From positions 186,001-250,000 of the forward strand of contig NZ_JACHBW010000011.1 of the NCBI RefSeq assembly GCF_014200455.1: DNA of 64,000 bases, read 5' to 3'. Below, piece by piece: positions 54,444 through 62,598 of the stretch. The notes beneath the pieces were generated by a model that was given only the letters and a program-made list of their open reading frames with translations, did no database searches and was not told where the DNA came from. Origin of the DNA: Paraburkholderia bannensis. Its GTDB lineage: Bacteria > Pseudomonadota > Gammaproteobacteria > Burkholderiales > Burkholderiaceae. Position 1 is the first letter of the stretch. Each line of letters begins with the position of its first letter. The position numbers and the translations under genes are program-made.

Positions 54444-56636
54444 ATGGTTATTACAACTAGAACCAGGCCTGAGCGCACTGCTGCAGTTGTTGATTTGACG
54501 ATCCGGGATTATCTCAACACCTTTTTTTATTACCGCAAGATTGCAGCAGCGGTATTTCTTACCATTGTCACAATCGGGGTGGTGGTGGCACTGGTGGTGC
54601 CGATGCCCTATCGCGCTCAGGCGACGCTGCTCGTGCTGTTCGCCGGTTACTACGACCAGTCCAACAATACCAACGGTTCGGCGGGGCTCCAGCCCGCGGC
54701 CGGCCAGCTCGACAGTGTCGAAGCGCAGATCCTCAGCAGCCCTGAACTCCATCGCGACGTCATCATTTCGAAATTGGGGCCGAACGCAAGCGAGCGCGAA
54801 ATCAACGCCCAACTGGGCGACTTCGAGCGTCGTCTGCACATCGAACAGAACGACCTCGCCAACACCATCCAGCTGAACTACTCGGACGCCGACCCGAAGG
54901 TCGCCGCCGATGCTCTCGCGCGCCTGCTCGACAAATACTTCCGCCGCCGCGCCACGATCTTTACCTCGGGTCGCGTCGACTTCCTGACCGGCGAGCGCGA
55001 CGACGTCAAGGCCCAGCTCGATCGCGCCAACGCCGACCTGCTTACGTTCCAGAAACAACACGGCATTGTCGATGTCGACGACCAGATCTCGCGCGCGGTG
55101 CAGCTCGAAAGCCAGCTCGTCCAGCACAAACTGGATAACGACACAAAACTCGCGCAGGACAGGGGCGAGCTGCAATCCATGCAGGCTTCGTCCAAGGGCG
55201 TGCACGCGACCATCCCGATCTACACCGACGATTCCGAAGCCGCGCACGCGCTGGATACGATGCAGCTTTCGCTGATGCAACTGCAAACGCGCCGCGCCGA
55301 TTTCGCCGCGCGCTATCTGCCGAACTCGCCGTTCGTGCAGCAGCTCGACCAGCAGGTCAACGACATGCGCGCCAATATCGCGCGCCAGAAGCAGGAAATG
55401 ACCACGACCACGCGGCTGGGTCACAACGACTATTACGACGTGGTGCAGGGCAAACTGTCCTCGTTGAATGCGAGCATTGCGGGCGAACTCGCGCTGCAGC
55501 ACGCGCTCGACCAGCAGATCAGCGACGCACGCACGCGCCTGAAAAACCTCAGCGATATTTCGAGCCAGATGCGCCAGTTGCTGTCCAACCGCGACATCCT
55601 CGCGGACAGCTTCAAGGACCGTTCGCGCCAGGTGGAGCAGGCAAAGATCCAGCAGGGCCAGGTCAGCCAGGTCAACAGCACCAACGTGCGCGTGATCCAG
55701 GCGCCGTTCCCGCCATCGGTGCGCAGCATTCCGGCCAGCCTGATCGTCATGTCGGCGGTGGCCGCGGGCCTGGTGATCTCGGCGCTCGTCGTGCTGGTGC
55801 TTGCCAGCACGCGCGAAACCTTCCTGAGCCCGGAGCAGGTCGAGCGCTCGCTGTTGCTGCCGGTGCTGGCCGCGCCGCTCATGCTCAGCGGCACAACCGC
55901 TACCCGCCGGGGCGCCGGCGCGCCAGGCCTCGCGACGGTCGAGCCGCCGGTCAGGAGCCGCCCCATGCATCTGGCCTACGGCCGCATGATCGCCGCGATC
56001 AACGCGAGCACCGACGCGAATTCGAAGATCGTCATGGCGCTGTCCTTCAGCAAGAACGATGGACTGCAGGCCGTGATCCGCGGCCTCACCGCCGAACTGG
56101 AACACCGTTCGGCCAGGCCCGTGCTGGTACTCGACATGGCTTCCGCGCCAGACGCGACGCCGCTCTATGGCCAGCCCGACGAGCAAGGCCTGCTGGGCTG
56201 GCCGGGTCACGCCGCCGCGCGCGATCGCGCCGCGAACGCCAGCGCCGATAGCACCGATAGCGCGGCCGGGTCGCACGCCCTGAGCACGGACGGCCTGATT
56301 TACGAGCGCGTCGACGGCCACAATATCGTGGTGGCGCGCCCGCGCAGCGGCATGTTCCCCGCCTCGTGGCAGCAGACCCGCGAACTGTTCGACGCGCTGC
56401 GCGCCAGGCATGACTACATCGTGCTGCACGCGCCGCCCGCGAGCCAGTCGTTCGCCGGCATCGAAAACGCGGCGCTGGCCGATGCCACCATCATGGCCGT
56501 GCGCGCCGAATCGACCCGCAAGCCCGTGGCGCTGGGCCTGAAAACGCAGGTGCTGGATGCGGGCGGCCGACTGGTGGGTCTCGCGCTCACGCATCGTCGC
56601 GGCTATATTCCCGACCTCATCTACCGCTTCTTCTAA
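54444..56636 (+). CDS. Wzc-like polysaccharide co-polymerase with degenerate kinase domain
   Basis: A 730-residue inner-membrane protein. A first helix (residues about 33-55), a long periplasmic coiled-coil domain (ADPKVAADALARLLDKYF onward, heptad-rich to about 415), the Pro-rich second helix (PPSVRSIPASLIVMSAVAAG) and a cytoplasmic Rossmann-like half from about 510 give the PCP-2a architecture of Wzc. The kinase half has no Walker A: where the P-loop should lie the sequence is SFSKNDGLQAVIRGL. Walker B-type strands (RPVLVLDMAS, YIVLHAPPA) remain in weaker form, and the end lacks a Tyr cluster. It probably controls chain length without autophosphorylation. The ATG at 54444 was preferred to a GTG at 54423. 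Confidence 0.88.
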   Translation: MVITTRTRPERTAAVVDLTIRDYLNTFFYYRKIAAAVFLTIVTIGVVVALVVPMPYRAQATLLVLFAGYYDQSNNTNGSAGLQPAAGQLDSVEAQILSSPELHRDVIISKLGPNASEREINAQLGDFERRLHIEQNDLANTIQLNYSDADPKVAADALARLLDKYFRRRATIFTSGRVDFLTGERDDVKAQLDRANADLLTFQKQHGIVDVDDQISRAVQLESQLVQHKLDNDTKLAQDRGELQSMQASSKGVHATIPIYTDDSEAAHALDTMQLSLMQLQTRRADFAARYLPNSPFVQQLDQQVNDMRANIARQKQEMTTTTRLGHNDYYDVVQGKLSSLNASIAGELALQHALDQQISDARTRLKNLSDISSQMRQLLSNRDILADSFKDRSRQVEQAKIQQGQVSQVNSTNVRVIQAPFPPSVRSIPASLIVMSAVAAGLVISALVVLVLASTRETFLSPEQVERSLLLPVLAAPLMLSGTTATRRGAGAPGLATVEPPVRSRPMHLAYGRMIAAINASTDANSKIVMALSFSKNDGLQAVIRGLTAELEHRSARPVLVLDMASAPDATPLYGQPDEQGLLGWPGHAAARDRAANASADSTDSAAGSHALSTDGLIYERVDGHNIVVARPRSGMFPASWQQTRELFDALRARHDYIVLHAPPASQSFAGIENAALADATIMAVRAESTRKPVALGLKTQVLDAGGRLVGLALTHRRGYIPDLIYRFF

Positions 56637-56660
56637 ATACCGGCGCCAGACCGGAACACC

Positions 56661-57644
56661 ATGGACCAAATCAGCGCGATCCTGCCGATCAAGACCCGGG
56701 GGCGGCACTACGCCGACAACATCGGCCGCTGCGACATCCTGTTTTCGTCGCTACGCCACTTCACCACGCCCGCTACGTTTCATCGCATCGTGCTCGTCGT
56801 GCCGCACGAAGAAGTCGAGGAAGTCAAAGGCTATGCGAAGGCGTGGTCGGACTTCCCGATCGTGGTGATCGACGAATCGCTCCATATGGGCATCTTCGCG
56901 GAGTTCTCGCAGCGCCATCAGATCCGCAACTGGCACCGCCAGCAGATCATCAAGCTCAACGCGCCCGAGTGGATCGAGACTGAATATTTCATGGTGTTCG
57001 ACCCGGACTGCTTCGCCACGCATGCGTTCACCGCACAGACGCTGGTGCCCGGCGGCCGCGCGCTCACGCATCGCGGCGCGCGCAGGCTTCACCCGGATAT
57101 CTGGCAAGCGTCGGCCAGACTGCTCAATGTCGACCCCGGCCTCGACCTCGACGGCCTCTGGTGGACCCCGACCATGCTTTCGCGCACGCTCTGCCTGAAA
57201 TTGCACGAGCGCCTCGCGCAGATCCACGGCACCGACTGGCGCCGCGTGCTGCTCGCCAACTATGCGGTGGACTGGACCGAATACACGCTGTACTGGCTCA
57301 ACGCCTGCGAGCAAGGCCTGGTCGATCAATATCACACGTGGGCACAACCGGGCCAGCGTACGCTGCACGCTGCCGAAAGCGTCTGGTTCGCCAACGAAAT
57401 GAAGGAATGGAACGCCGCGCAGCACTTCGCCGAAGACAGCGACGGCCTGTTTGCCGTGGTCCAGAGCAACACACGCATTCCGCTGGAGCAGGTCGTCGAG
57501 ACGCTGTCCCCGTATTTCCCCATCAAGGTACAGCGCTACGAGCGGCACTTCGATGCGGCGCTCAAGGGCGCGGAACTCTACTCCGCGATTGCGCGGCGCG
57601 GGCTCAAACTGCTCAACAAACTGCGCGGCAGAGTGACCGCTTAA
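56661..57644 (+). CDS. DUF6492 putative glycosyltransferase
   Basis: A 327-residue soluble protein with a GT-A-like N-terminus (ISAILPIKTRGRHYADNIGR, then TFHRIVLVVPHEEVEEVKG). A DxD-like metal site is in EYFMVFDPDCFATHAF (Asp-Pro-Asp), and a conserved helical C-terminal half follows with WTEYTLYWLNACEQ. This suits the DUF6492 family, annotated as likely glycosyltransferases in capsule and exopolysaccharide loci. It follows the Wzc-like gene after 24 bases and ends the plus-strand unit. The sugar it adds is unknown. Confidence 0.8.
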   Translation: MDQISAILPIKTRGRHYADNIGRCDILFSSLRHFTTPATFHRIVLVVPHEEVEEVKGYAKAWSDFPIVVIDESLHMGIFAEFSQRHQIRNWHRQQIIKLNAPEWIETEYFMVFDPDCFATHAFTAQTLVPGGRALTHRGARRLHPDIWQASARLLNVDPGLDLDGLWWTPTMLSRTLCLKLHERLAQIHGTDWRRVLLANYAVDWTEYTLYWLNACEQGLVDQYHTWAQPGQRTLHAAESVWFANEMKEWNAAQHFAEDSDGLFAVVQSNTRIPLEQVVETLSPYFPIKVQRYERHFDAALKGAELYSAIARRGLKLLNKLRGRVTA

Positions 57645-57919
57645 GCGTCAACCGATGCGGGCAATTGCTGCGTATGACGCTTTGTGCGACGCTTCGTGCG
57701 ACGCTTTGCCCCTCAATTTTTCCGCCCTTCGTCCGATAAGACGAAAGCAGGCGCATTGCTATCCGATGGCGAACAAGTAAAAAATTCCGATCGATTTAAT
57801 TGAAAAAACGATATTGGCTTTCAAAGCAAACGTTTGCCATTTAAATCAATCGAATCACCCGCCCATCGAATTCGCCGGAAACTGAAAGAAGCGGAAATAT
57901 TGAAAGGAGCAGCAAAGCT
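57645..57919. other. AT-rich promoter region before the BIG2 lipoprotein
   Basis: 275 bases without a gene. The right half is AT-rich (57770-57850). It contains a 12-base palindrome GCAAACGTTTGC at 57826-57837. Confidence 0.5.
57826..57837. promoter_or_regulatory. Palindrome GCAAACGTTTGC, candidate operator
   Basis: A perfect 12-base dyad in AT-rich DNA 83 bases before the lipoprotein start. It contains the cluster motif GCAAACGTT in both orientations. It resembles LacI/PurR-family half sites (the PurR core is GCAAACGTTTNC), but other factors could bind. Confidence 0.5.
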
Positions 57920-59137
57920 TTGTTGGGATTTAAAACACGCCGCCATTATTCGATCGCGTTGGCAGGCGGCCTGGGCGCATTTCTGGCGCTTGTCGGCCTG
58001 GCTGGTTGTAGCGGCGGCTCGAACGCAGCCGTTCTCACATCGGGAGCCACGGCTACAGTGGCCGTCACCGGCATCACCCTCTCGCCCAGCACGCTTTCGC
58101 TCACCGTCGCGAAGTCGTCCACGTTGACGGCCAGCGTCCAGCCCGGCGACGCTACCGATTCCGCCCTCACCTGGAGCAGCAGCGATACCCGCATCGCGAA
58201 CATAGCGAGCGGCGCCGTCACCTGCGCGGCAGCAGGCAGCGCGACGATCACGGCATCGGCCAGCAACGGGCAGCACGGCACCGCAAGCGTGACGTGCGTG
58301 AAGCCGTTCGCGGTCTACGAATTCCTCAAGCTGAAGTCGTATCAGGACGCAAGCGGCGTGTATACGATCTCGGATAGCTGGTTTCGCGGCCTGGGCATCA
58401 CCCCGCTCGATCTGATCTACTCCAGCAAGCTGGTGACCTGCCCGCTCAGCAGTTGCACCGACGAATACATCGTCGATTCCAGCAAGATCGCCACGGCGGC
58501 TGCCAGCGCCGACCGCACCGGCAGCACGCCGGTCTCGCTCGATCTGGAAGTGTGGGATACCAGGCGCTTCTACCCCACGGCAGCGACAGGCAATGGCCAG
58601 AGCATCGTGCAGAATCTGAGCGCAGCGCTCACGGCGTTCAAGGCCGACAACCCCGGCGCCAGCGTGGGCCTCTACGCGGAAGTGCCGCAAAACACCTTCG
58701 GCTGGAGCGCAGCCACCACCGCAACCTATGACGCGCTCAATGCGCAATATGCATCGGTCGCGGCGCTGGTCGATTACTACAGTCCTTCGCTCTACAACTA
58801 CGGCTACGACGGCACGGCCACCGGCGACGCGAACTGGAACAGCGCGGCGGTCTATGCCGTCGGCCAGTCGCACGCCTTCGACACGCTCAACGGCACATCG
58901 AAGAAAGTGCTGCCCTACATCACGCCGGTCTGGACCGATAGCCGCAGCGTGAGCGAGTTCCTCAGTTACGACCAGATGATGTATCGCCTCAAGGCGCTGC
59001 GAACCGCCGGCGCGGACGGTTGCATATTGTGGATTTCGAGCGGCCAGATCGATCCGTCCACAGGCAAGCTGCTCGTGATCGATACAAGCTCGGGCTGGTT
59101 CAAGGCGGTGCTCGATTTCATGGCCTCCGCCGCGTGA
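57920..59137 (+). CDS. BIG2-domain lipoprotein with a C-terminal TIM-barrel-like domain
   Basis: A 405-residue protein with a lipoprotein signal (FLALVGLAGC). A bacterial Ig-like (BIG2) domain covers residues about 45-130 (VTGITLSPSTLSLTVAKSST, then LTWSSSDTRIANIASGAVTC). A domain of about 270 residues follows whose strands end in acidic residues (SLDLEVWDTRRFYP, VGLYAEVPQ), then VDYYSPSLYNYG and GADGCILWISSG. This order resembles (beta/alpha)8 glycosidases, possibly hyaluronidase-like, but no family is certain. The start is one of two adjacent TTG codons with GGAG 12 bases upstream. Position at the end of the exopolysaccharide locus suggests a surface role in processing or binding the polymer. 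Confidence 0.72.
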   Translation: MLGFKTRRHYSIALAGGLGAFLALVGLAGCSGGSNAAVLTSGATATVAVTGITLSPSTLSLTVAKSSTLTASVQPGDATDSALTWSSSDTRIANIASGAVTCAAAGSATITASASNGQHGTASVTCVKPFAVYEFLKLKSYQDASGVYTISDSWFRGLGITPLDLIYSSKLVTCPLSSCTDEYIVDSSKIATAAASADRTGSTPVSLDLEVWDTRRFYPTAATGNGQSIVQNLSAALTAFKADNPGASVGLYAEVPQNTFGWSAATTATYDALNAQYASVAALVDYYSPSLYNYGYDGTATGDANWNSAAVYAVGQSHAFDTLNGTSKKVLPYITPVWTDSRSVSEFLSYDQMMYRLKALRTAGADGCILWISSGQIDPSTGKLLVIDTSSGWFKAVLDFMASAA

Positions 59138-59221
59138 GTGAGCCTGAATCCGGACACGCAATGTCCTGATCCCCGTTCATACTGATCGAACCGCATCACG
59201 GCGATGCGCAACAGGACAGGT

Positions 59222-60055
59222 ATGAGCGCACAACAGCAACACGCGATCGGGCAGGCCGCGCAATGGATCGGTGCAGCGGACGGCCTGCTCGTCACTGCGG
59301 GCGCAGGCATGGGCGTCGATTCGGGGCTGCCGGATTTCCGCGGCAACGAGGGCCTCTGGCGCGCCTACCCGGCGCTCAGGTCCGCCAGGCTCGCATTCGA
59401 ATCGATTGCGAATCCCGCCGCGTTTCGCGCGAATGCGCAACTCGCCTGGGGCTTCTATGGGCATCGCCTCAAGCGCTATCGCGAGACGCAGCCGCATGGC
59501 GGTTTCGCGATCCTGCAACGCTGGGCGCGCGATCCCGAGCATGGCGCGTTCGTCTTCACCAGCAATGTCGATGGGCAGTTCCAGCGCGCCGGTTTCGACG
59601 CCCAGAGCATCGTCGAATACCACGGCTCGATCCATCATCTGCAGTGCTCAATACCCTGCTGCGAACACATCTGGCCCGCCGACGCCTTCGATCCGCAGAT
59701 CGACGCCGTGGCGTGCCGGCTCGTGAGCGCCCTGCCGCGCTGCCCGCATTGCGGCGAGATGGCGCGGCCCAATGTGCTGATGTTCGGCGACGCGGCCTGG
59801 CTGCCTGAACGCACCGATGCGCAGCTTGAGCGCCTGCAGACATGGCTCGGCAAGGTGCGACGGCCCGTTGTGATCGAAATGGGTGCGGGCACCAGCCTGC
59901 CGACCGTGCGGCGCTTTAGTGAACGCCACGGGCCGCGCGTCATTCGCATCAATCCGCGCGAGCCGCAGATCGATCCTGCGAAAGGCGTCGGGATTCAAGG
60001 TGGCGCGCGGGAGGTGCTGGAAGCCATCGATGCGCTACGGGGTGCGCGCGTTTAG
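59222..60055 (+). CDS. Sir2 family NAD-dependent deacylase (sirtuin)
   Basis: A 277-residue sirtuin. The NAD-binding loop is GAGMGVDSGLPDFRG (residues about 27-41), the ribose site TSNVDGQ, and the catalytic His in VEYHGSIHH. Zinc-binding Cys pairs follow (CSIPCC and CPHCGEM), then EMGAGTSLPTVRRF and INPREPQ at the end. The segment after NEGLWRAYPAL is longer than in CobB. All residues needed for catalysis are present. AGGACAGGT lies before the ATG at 59222. It is monocistronic. Substrate range cannot be predicted. Confidence 0.9.
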   Translation: MSAQQQHAIGQAAQWIGAADGLLVTAGAGMGVDSGLPDFRGNEGLWRAYPALRSARLAFESIANPAAFRANAQLAWGFYGHRLKRYRETQPHGGFAILQRWARDPEHGAFVFTSNVDGQFQRAGFDAQSIVEYHGSIHHLQCSIPCCEHIWPADAFDPQIDAVACRLVSALPRCPHCGEMARPNVLMFGDAAWLPERTDAQLERLQTWLGKVRRPVVIEMGAGTSLPTVRRFSERHGPRVIRINPREPQIDPAKGVGIQGGAREVLEAIDALRGARV

Positions 60056-60150
60056 GGCATCGGAGACGGCCATCGACCGGTAGACTGGCGAGTCGCACTG
60101 ACGAACTTCGCACGCAGATGAACGCCCTCCAGCCCGTCGCACGCGCCACC

Positions 60151-60181
60151 GGCGCGACTAACGGCGCGACTAACGGCGCGA
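60151..60181. repeat. 12-base tandem repeat
   Basis: GGCGCGACTAAC is repeated exactly (60151-60162, 60163-60174), followed by a partial third copy to 60181. It lies in the 255-base spacer before the AbiEi-like gene, whose right half is AT-rich. Confidence 0.7.
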
Positions 60182-60310
60182 TCCCACCGCGTCGCGCGAT
60201 TCATTCTTTTTTCTCACCAAATACAAATTTTACCGGGATCGACTAAAATAAATCATGCGCAACCGAGCCTCTGGCCTGCCGGTTCGCCTGCAAAAACCTC
60301 ATTCGAACAC

Positions 60311-61054
60311 ATGGCCAGCAAGACACTTTTACGCCTCATGGAAGGCGTCCCGCGCGGGCAACCGCTCGACCCGCAGATGCTGCGCGATTGCGGCGTCAGC
60401 GCCCAGCAAACCACCTACTTCGTTAGCGCCGGCTGGCTGCAACGTCTCTCCAAAGGCGCGTATCTGCTCGCGGGCGACATGCCCACGCGTGCGGGAGTGC
60501 TCGCGTATCTGGGCCGCCACGTCAGCGGCCTGCATATCGGCGGCAAGACCGCGCTCGACTGGCAAGGCGGGCGGCTGAGCATCGACGCGCACGCGCGTTT
60601 CGCGCTCTGGGCCCAGCGCCCCTACGTCATGCCCGAATGGGCCGGCGCGCATCTGCCCCATACGCTGCAGACCACGCGTCTTTTCGACGACGCGTTGCCG
60701 CCCGGCCACGGCGTCGCGCCGCTGCCCAACCTCGATCCGTCGATTCTCGTTTCGCGGCCCGAGCGCGCGCTGCTCGAACTCGCGAGCGATATCGGCAAGC
60801 GCGGCGGCAAAGGTCAGGCGCTCGACGAGGCAATGGCCATCGCGGCAAGGCTGCACGACCTGCGGCCAGCAGTGCTCGACCGCCTGCTGACCCACTGCAC
60901 GCGCGTGAAGGTCGTCAAACTCGTACGCGATCTGGGCGCGGCCAGCGGCCACGCATGGGGCCAGGATCTGCAACATCACGTCGACCGGCTCGGTCCCGGC
61001 AAACGCTGGTCGAGCAGCCGCAAGGGCGCGCCTGCCCTCAACCTCAAAGCCTGA
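60311..61054 (+). CDS. AbiEi-type antitoxin-like protein, orphan
   Basis: A 247-residue protein with the AbiEi N-terminal winged helix (DPQMLRDCGVSAQQTTYFV, then SAGWLQRLSKGAYLLAGDM) and the C-terminal AbiEi_3-like domain (HIGGKTALDWQGG, SRPERALLELASDIGK). AbiEi proteins repress and neutralise type IV toxin-antitoxin systems whose toxin, AbiEii, is a nucleotidyltransferase normally encoded immediately downstream. Here the next gene is a BON protein on the opposite strand, so no toxin is present. No ribosome site is clear before the ATG. It may be a remnant or an independent regulator. Confidence 0.85.
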   Translation: MASKTLLRLMEGVPRGQPLDPQMLRDCGVSAQQTTYFVSAGWLQRLSKGAYLLAGDMPTRAGVLAYLGRHVSGLHIGGKTALDWQGGRLSIDAHARFALWAQRPYVMPEWAGAHLPHTLQTTRLFDDALPPGHGVAPLPNLDPSILVSRPERALLELASDIGKRGGKGQALDEAMAIAARLHDLRPAVLDRLLTHCTRVKVVKLVRDLGAASGHAWGQDLQHHVDRLGPGKRWSSSRKGAPALNLKA

Positions 61055-61097
61055 TCCCTGGCATCACTAACGAAGTGCGCCCGGCAAGCGTCCTTCG

Positions 61098-61484
61098 TCA
61101 GCCATTGCCTCCATGAAAAAGCGTGAGCTTGTTCGTGACCGACGTGACGCCCTCAACCGAACGCGTCACATCCTCGGCCTGGCGAATCTGATCGCCGCTG
61201 CGCACCGTGCCGCTCAGTGTCACCGCACCGTCACGTGCTCGCACGAACACGCCCGAGACGTCGAATCCCTGCGCCTTGCCGAGCGCACGCCGCACCGCGC
61301 GGCCCAGCGCCCGGTCAGCCTTGGTTGCGTGGCCGCTGTGCGCGGCAGGGGCAGCCGGGGCCGCGTCGTTCGACATCGGCATGCTGGCCGGCATGGCGTC
61401 GGATTGTGCATAAGCCGCACCCGATAGTGCAAGGGTCAGAGCAGCCGCAAAGCGAAAAGCAAGGCGAAAAGTTACCGTCTTCAT
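61098..61484 (-). CDS. Periplasmic BON-domain protein
   Basis: A 128-residue protein with a signal peptide (FAAALTLALSGAAYA), an Ala/Met/Pro-rich linker, and one BON domain (residues about 62-124: ALGRAVRRALGKAQGFDVSG, then LSGTVRSGDQIRQAEDVTRS, then VEGVTSVTNKL). BON domains bind phospholipids at the envelope, as in OsmY. GGAGA lies 7 bases before the ATG. The frame continues upstream without homology. It is probably a stress-related periplasmic protein. Confidence 0.85.
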   Translation of the reverse strand: MKTVTFRLAFRFAAALTLALSGAAYAQSDAMPASMPMSNDAAPAAPAAHSGHATKADRALGRAVRRALGKAQGFDVSGVFVRARDGAVTLSGTVRSGDQIRQAEDVTRSVEGVTSVTNKLTLFHGGNG

Positions 61485-61806
61485 GACAGTCTCCAGGTGA
61501 TCGACGGGGGACGCGCGCCTTTCTTGTTCATTGCGCACGGGTCGAGATACGTAAAGTACGCCGAAACGGACTCGCGCTCCTTCCGGATGTCCATACGCGG
61601 TCCTTGGGCCTTGTGCAGCGCAAAATCCGAACCACGGACATGCGGCTCCGCCGGCCGTAGTTTTGCTTGCGATACTTCGGCGCACCGGCTTTCCCATGCT
61701 GGTCTGTTCGCGCTCGTGATCGACGCCATTTCGCGAGGAGCAGGCCCGGACTGGGACCCGATGCCATGACGCCGCTACCGTTATCGCGGGCCGCACGCGT
61801 CCGGCG

Positions 61807-61842
61807 GCAAAGCAGGCAGCAAAGCAGTTAGCAAAGCGGGCG
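61807..61842. repeat. Three 12-base imperfect tandem repeats
   Basis: GCAAAGCAGGCA, GCAAAGCAGTTA and GCAAAGCGGGCG follow one another (61807-61818, 61819-61830, 61831-61842). They share GCAAAGC. They lie just past the sia terminator hairpin. Confidence 0.6.
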
Positions 61843-61860
61843 GTAAATCATCCGCCCCGC
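61836..61860 (-). terminator. Hairpin after siaD
   Basis: On the minus strand GCGGGGCGG pairs, with one bulge, to CCGCCCGC around an 8-base AT loop. It is 8 bases after the siaD stop and is followed by TTTGCT. A probable weak intrinsic terminator. Confidence 0.5.
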
Positions 61861-61867
61861 GATTGGC

Positions 61868-62590
61868 TCAGGCGAATTCCACCCGGTTGCGGCCGCTGCG
61901 CTTGGCCTTGTAGAGCGCGGCATCCGCCAGCCCATAGGCCGTATCGAAACTCGTGCCGACCTCGTTGGCACTCACGCCGAAGCTGCTGGTGATACGCCGG
62001 TTCACCGGCGCGCCGAACACATGGGCTTCGATGCTCGATCGCATGGTCTCGGCCAGCATCAGCGCGTCGCCCAGATCGTAGCCCGGCAGCACCACGGTAA
62101 ATTCCTCGCCGCCCACGCGCCCGATGATGCCCTTGTTGCCGACGATGCGGCGCAGGCAATCGACGATGCCGAGAATCACGGCGTCCCCGGCGGGATGGCC
62201 GTAATCGTCGTTGACCTTCTTGAATTCGTCGATGTCGAGCAGGACCATGACCGCGCGATCGGTGCGCAACGTCTTGGTCGCGCGCTCGATCACGGCGCTG
62301 CGATTGAACACGTCGGTCAGAGCGTCGTGAGTCGCGCGATATTGCAGTTGCTGCGTCAGCGCATGCATCTCGCGCTCGGCGCGGTCGCTGCGGCCGATCA
62401 GGCGGCGCGTCTCGCGCATCAGGCGCTCATAGTGGCCGATCAATTCGCCCAGTGCGTGACGGTAACGCTGGGCATCCGCGTTGGCCTCGGCGAGGATCGC
62501 GCGCGCCTTTTCCAGCGCCTCGCTCTCGCTCTGAAACAGGTCCGGCGCGTCACCGGCCGATGCGTGCGCGGAGGAAGTCGTCACCACCAT
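61868..62590 (-). CDS. siaD: Diguanylate cyclase SiaD
   Basis: A 240-residue protein. Residues 1-80 form a helical segment that begins VVTTSSAHASAG and contains ESEALEKARAILAEANADAQ, as in SiaD stalk helices. The GGDEF domain covers about 85-240 (ATHDALTDVFNRSAV, DIDEFKKVNDDYGHPAGD, GRVGGEEFTVVLPG). The catalytic GGEEF is intact. At the inhibitory-site position the sequence is NKGI, not RxxD. AAGGA lies before the ATG. It is the last gene of siaABCD, 8 bases after siaC. In Pseudomonas SiaD makes c-di-GMP when unphosphorylated SiaC binds its stalk. Confidence 0.9.
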   Translation of the reverse strand: MVVTTSSAHASAGDAPDLFQSESEALEKARAILAEANADAQRYRHALGELIGHYERLMRETRRLIGRSDRAEREMHALTQQLQYRATHDALTDVFNRSAVIERATKTLRTDRAVMVLLDIDEFKKVNDDYGHPAGDAVILGIVDCLRRIVGNKGIIGRVGGEEFTVVLPGYDLGDALMLAETMRSSIEAHVFGAPVNRRITSSFGVSANEVGTSFDTAYGLADAALYKAKRSGRNRVEFA

Positions 62591-62598
62591 CGCTATCC

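Larger units (their letters stand above)
61485..61867. other. Spacer between BON gene and siaD
   Basis: 383 bases without a supportable gene. It contains a 12-base-period repeat (61807-61842) and a hairpin at 61836-61860 that may end the sia operon. Confidence 0.45.

Noticed and set aside
54390..56708. 772-residue minus-strand frame opposite the Wzc-like gene
   Set aside because: Antisense shadow of a GC-rich gene; the plus strand has the co-polymerase architecture.
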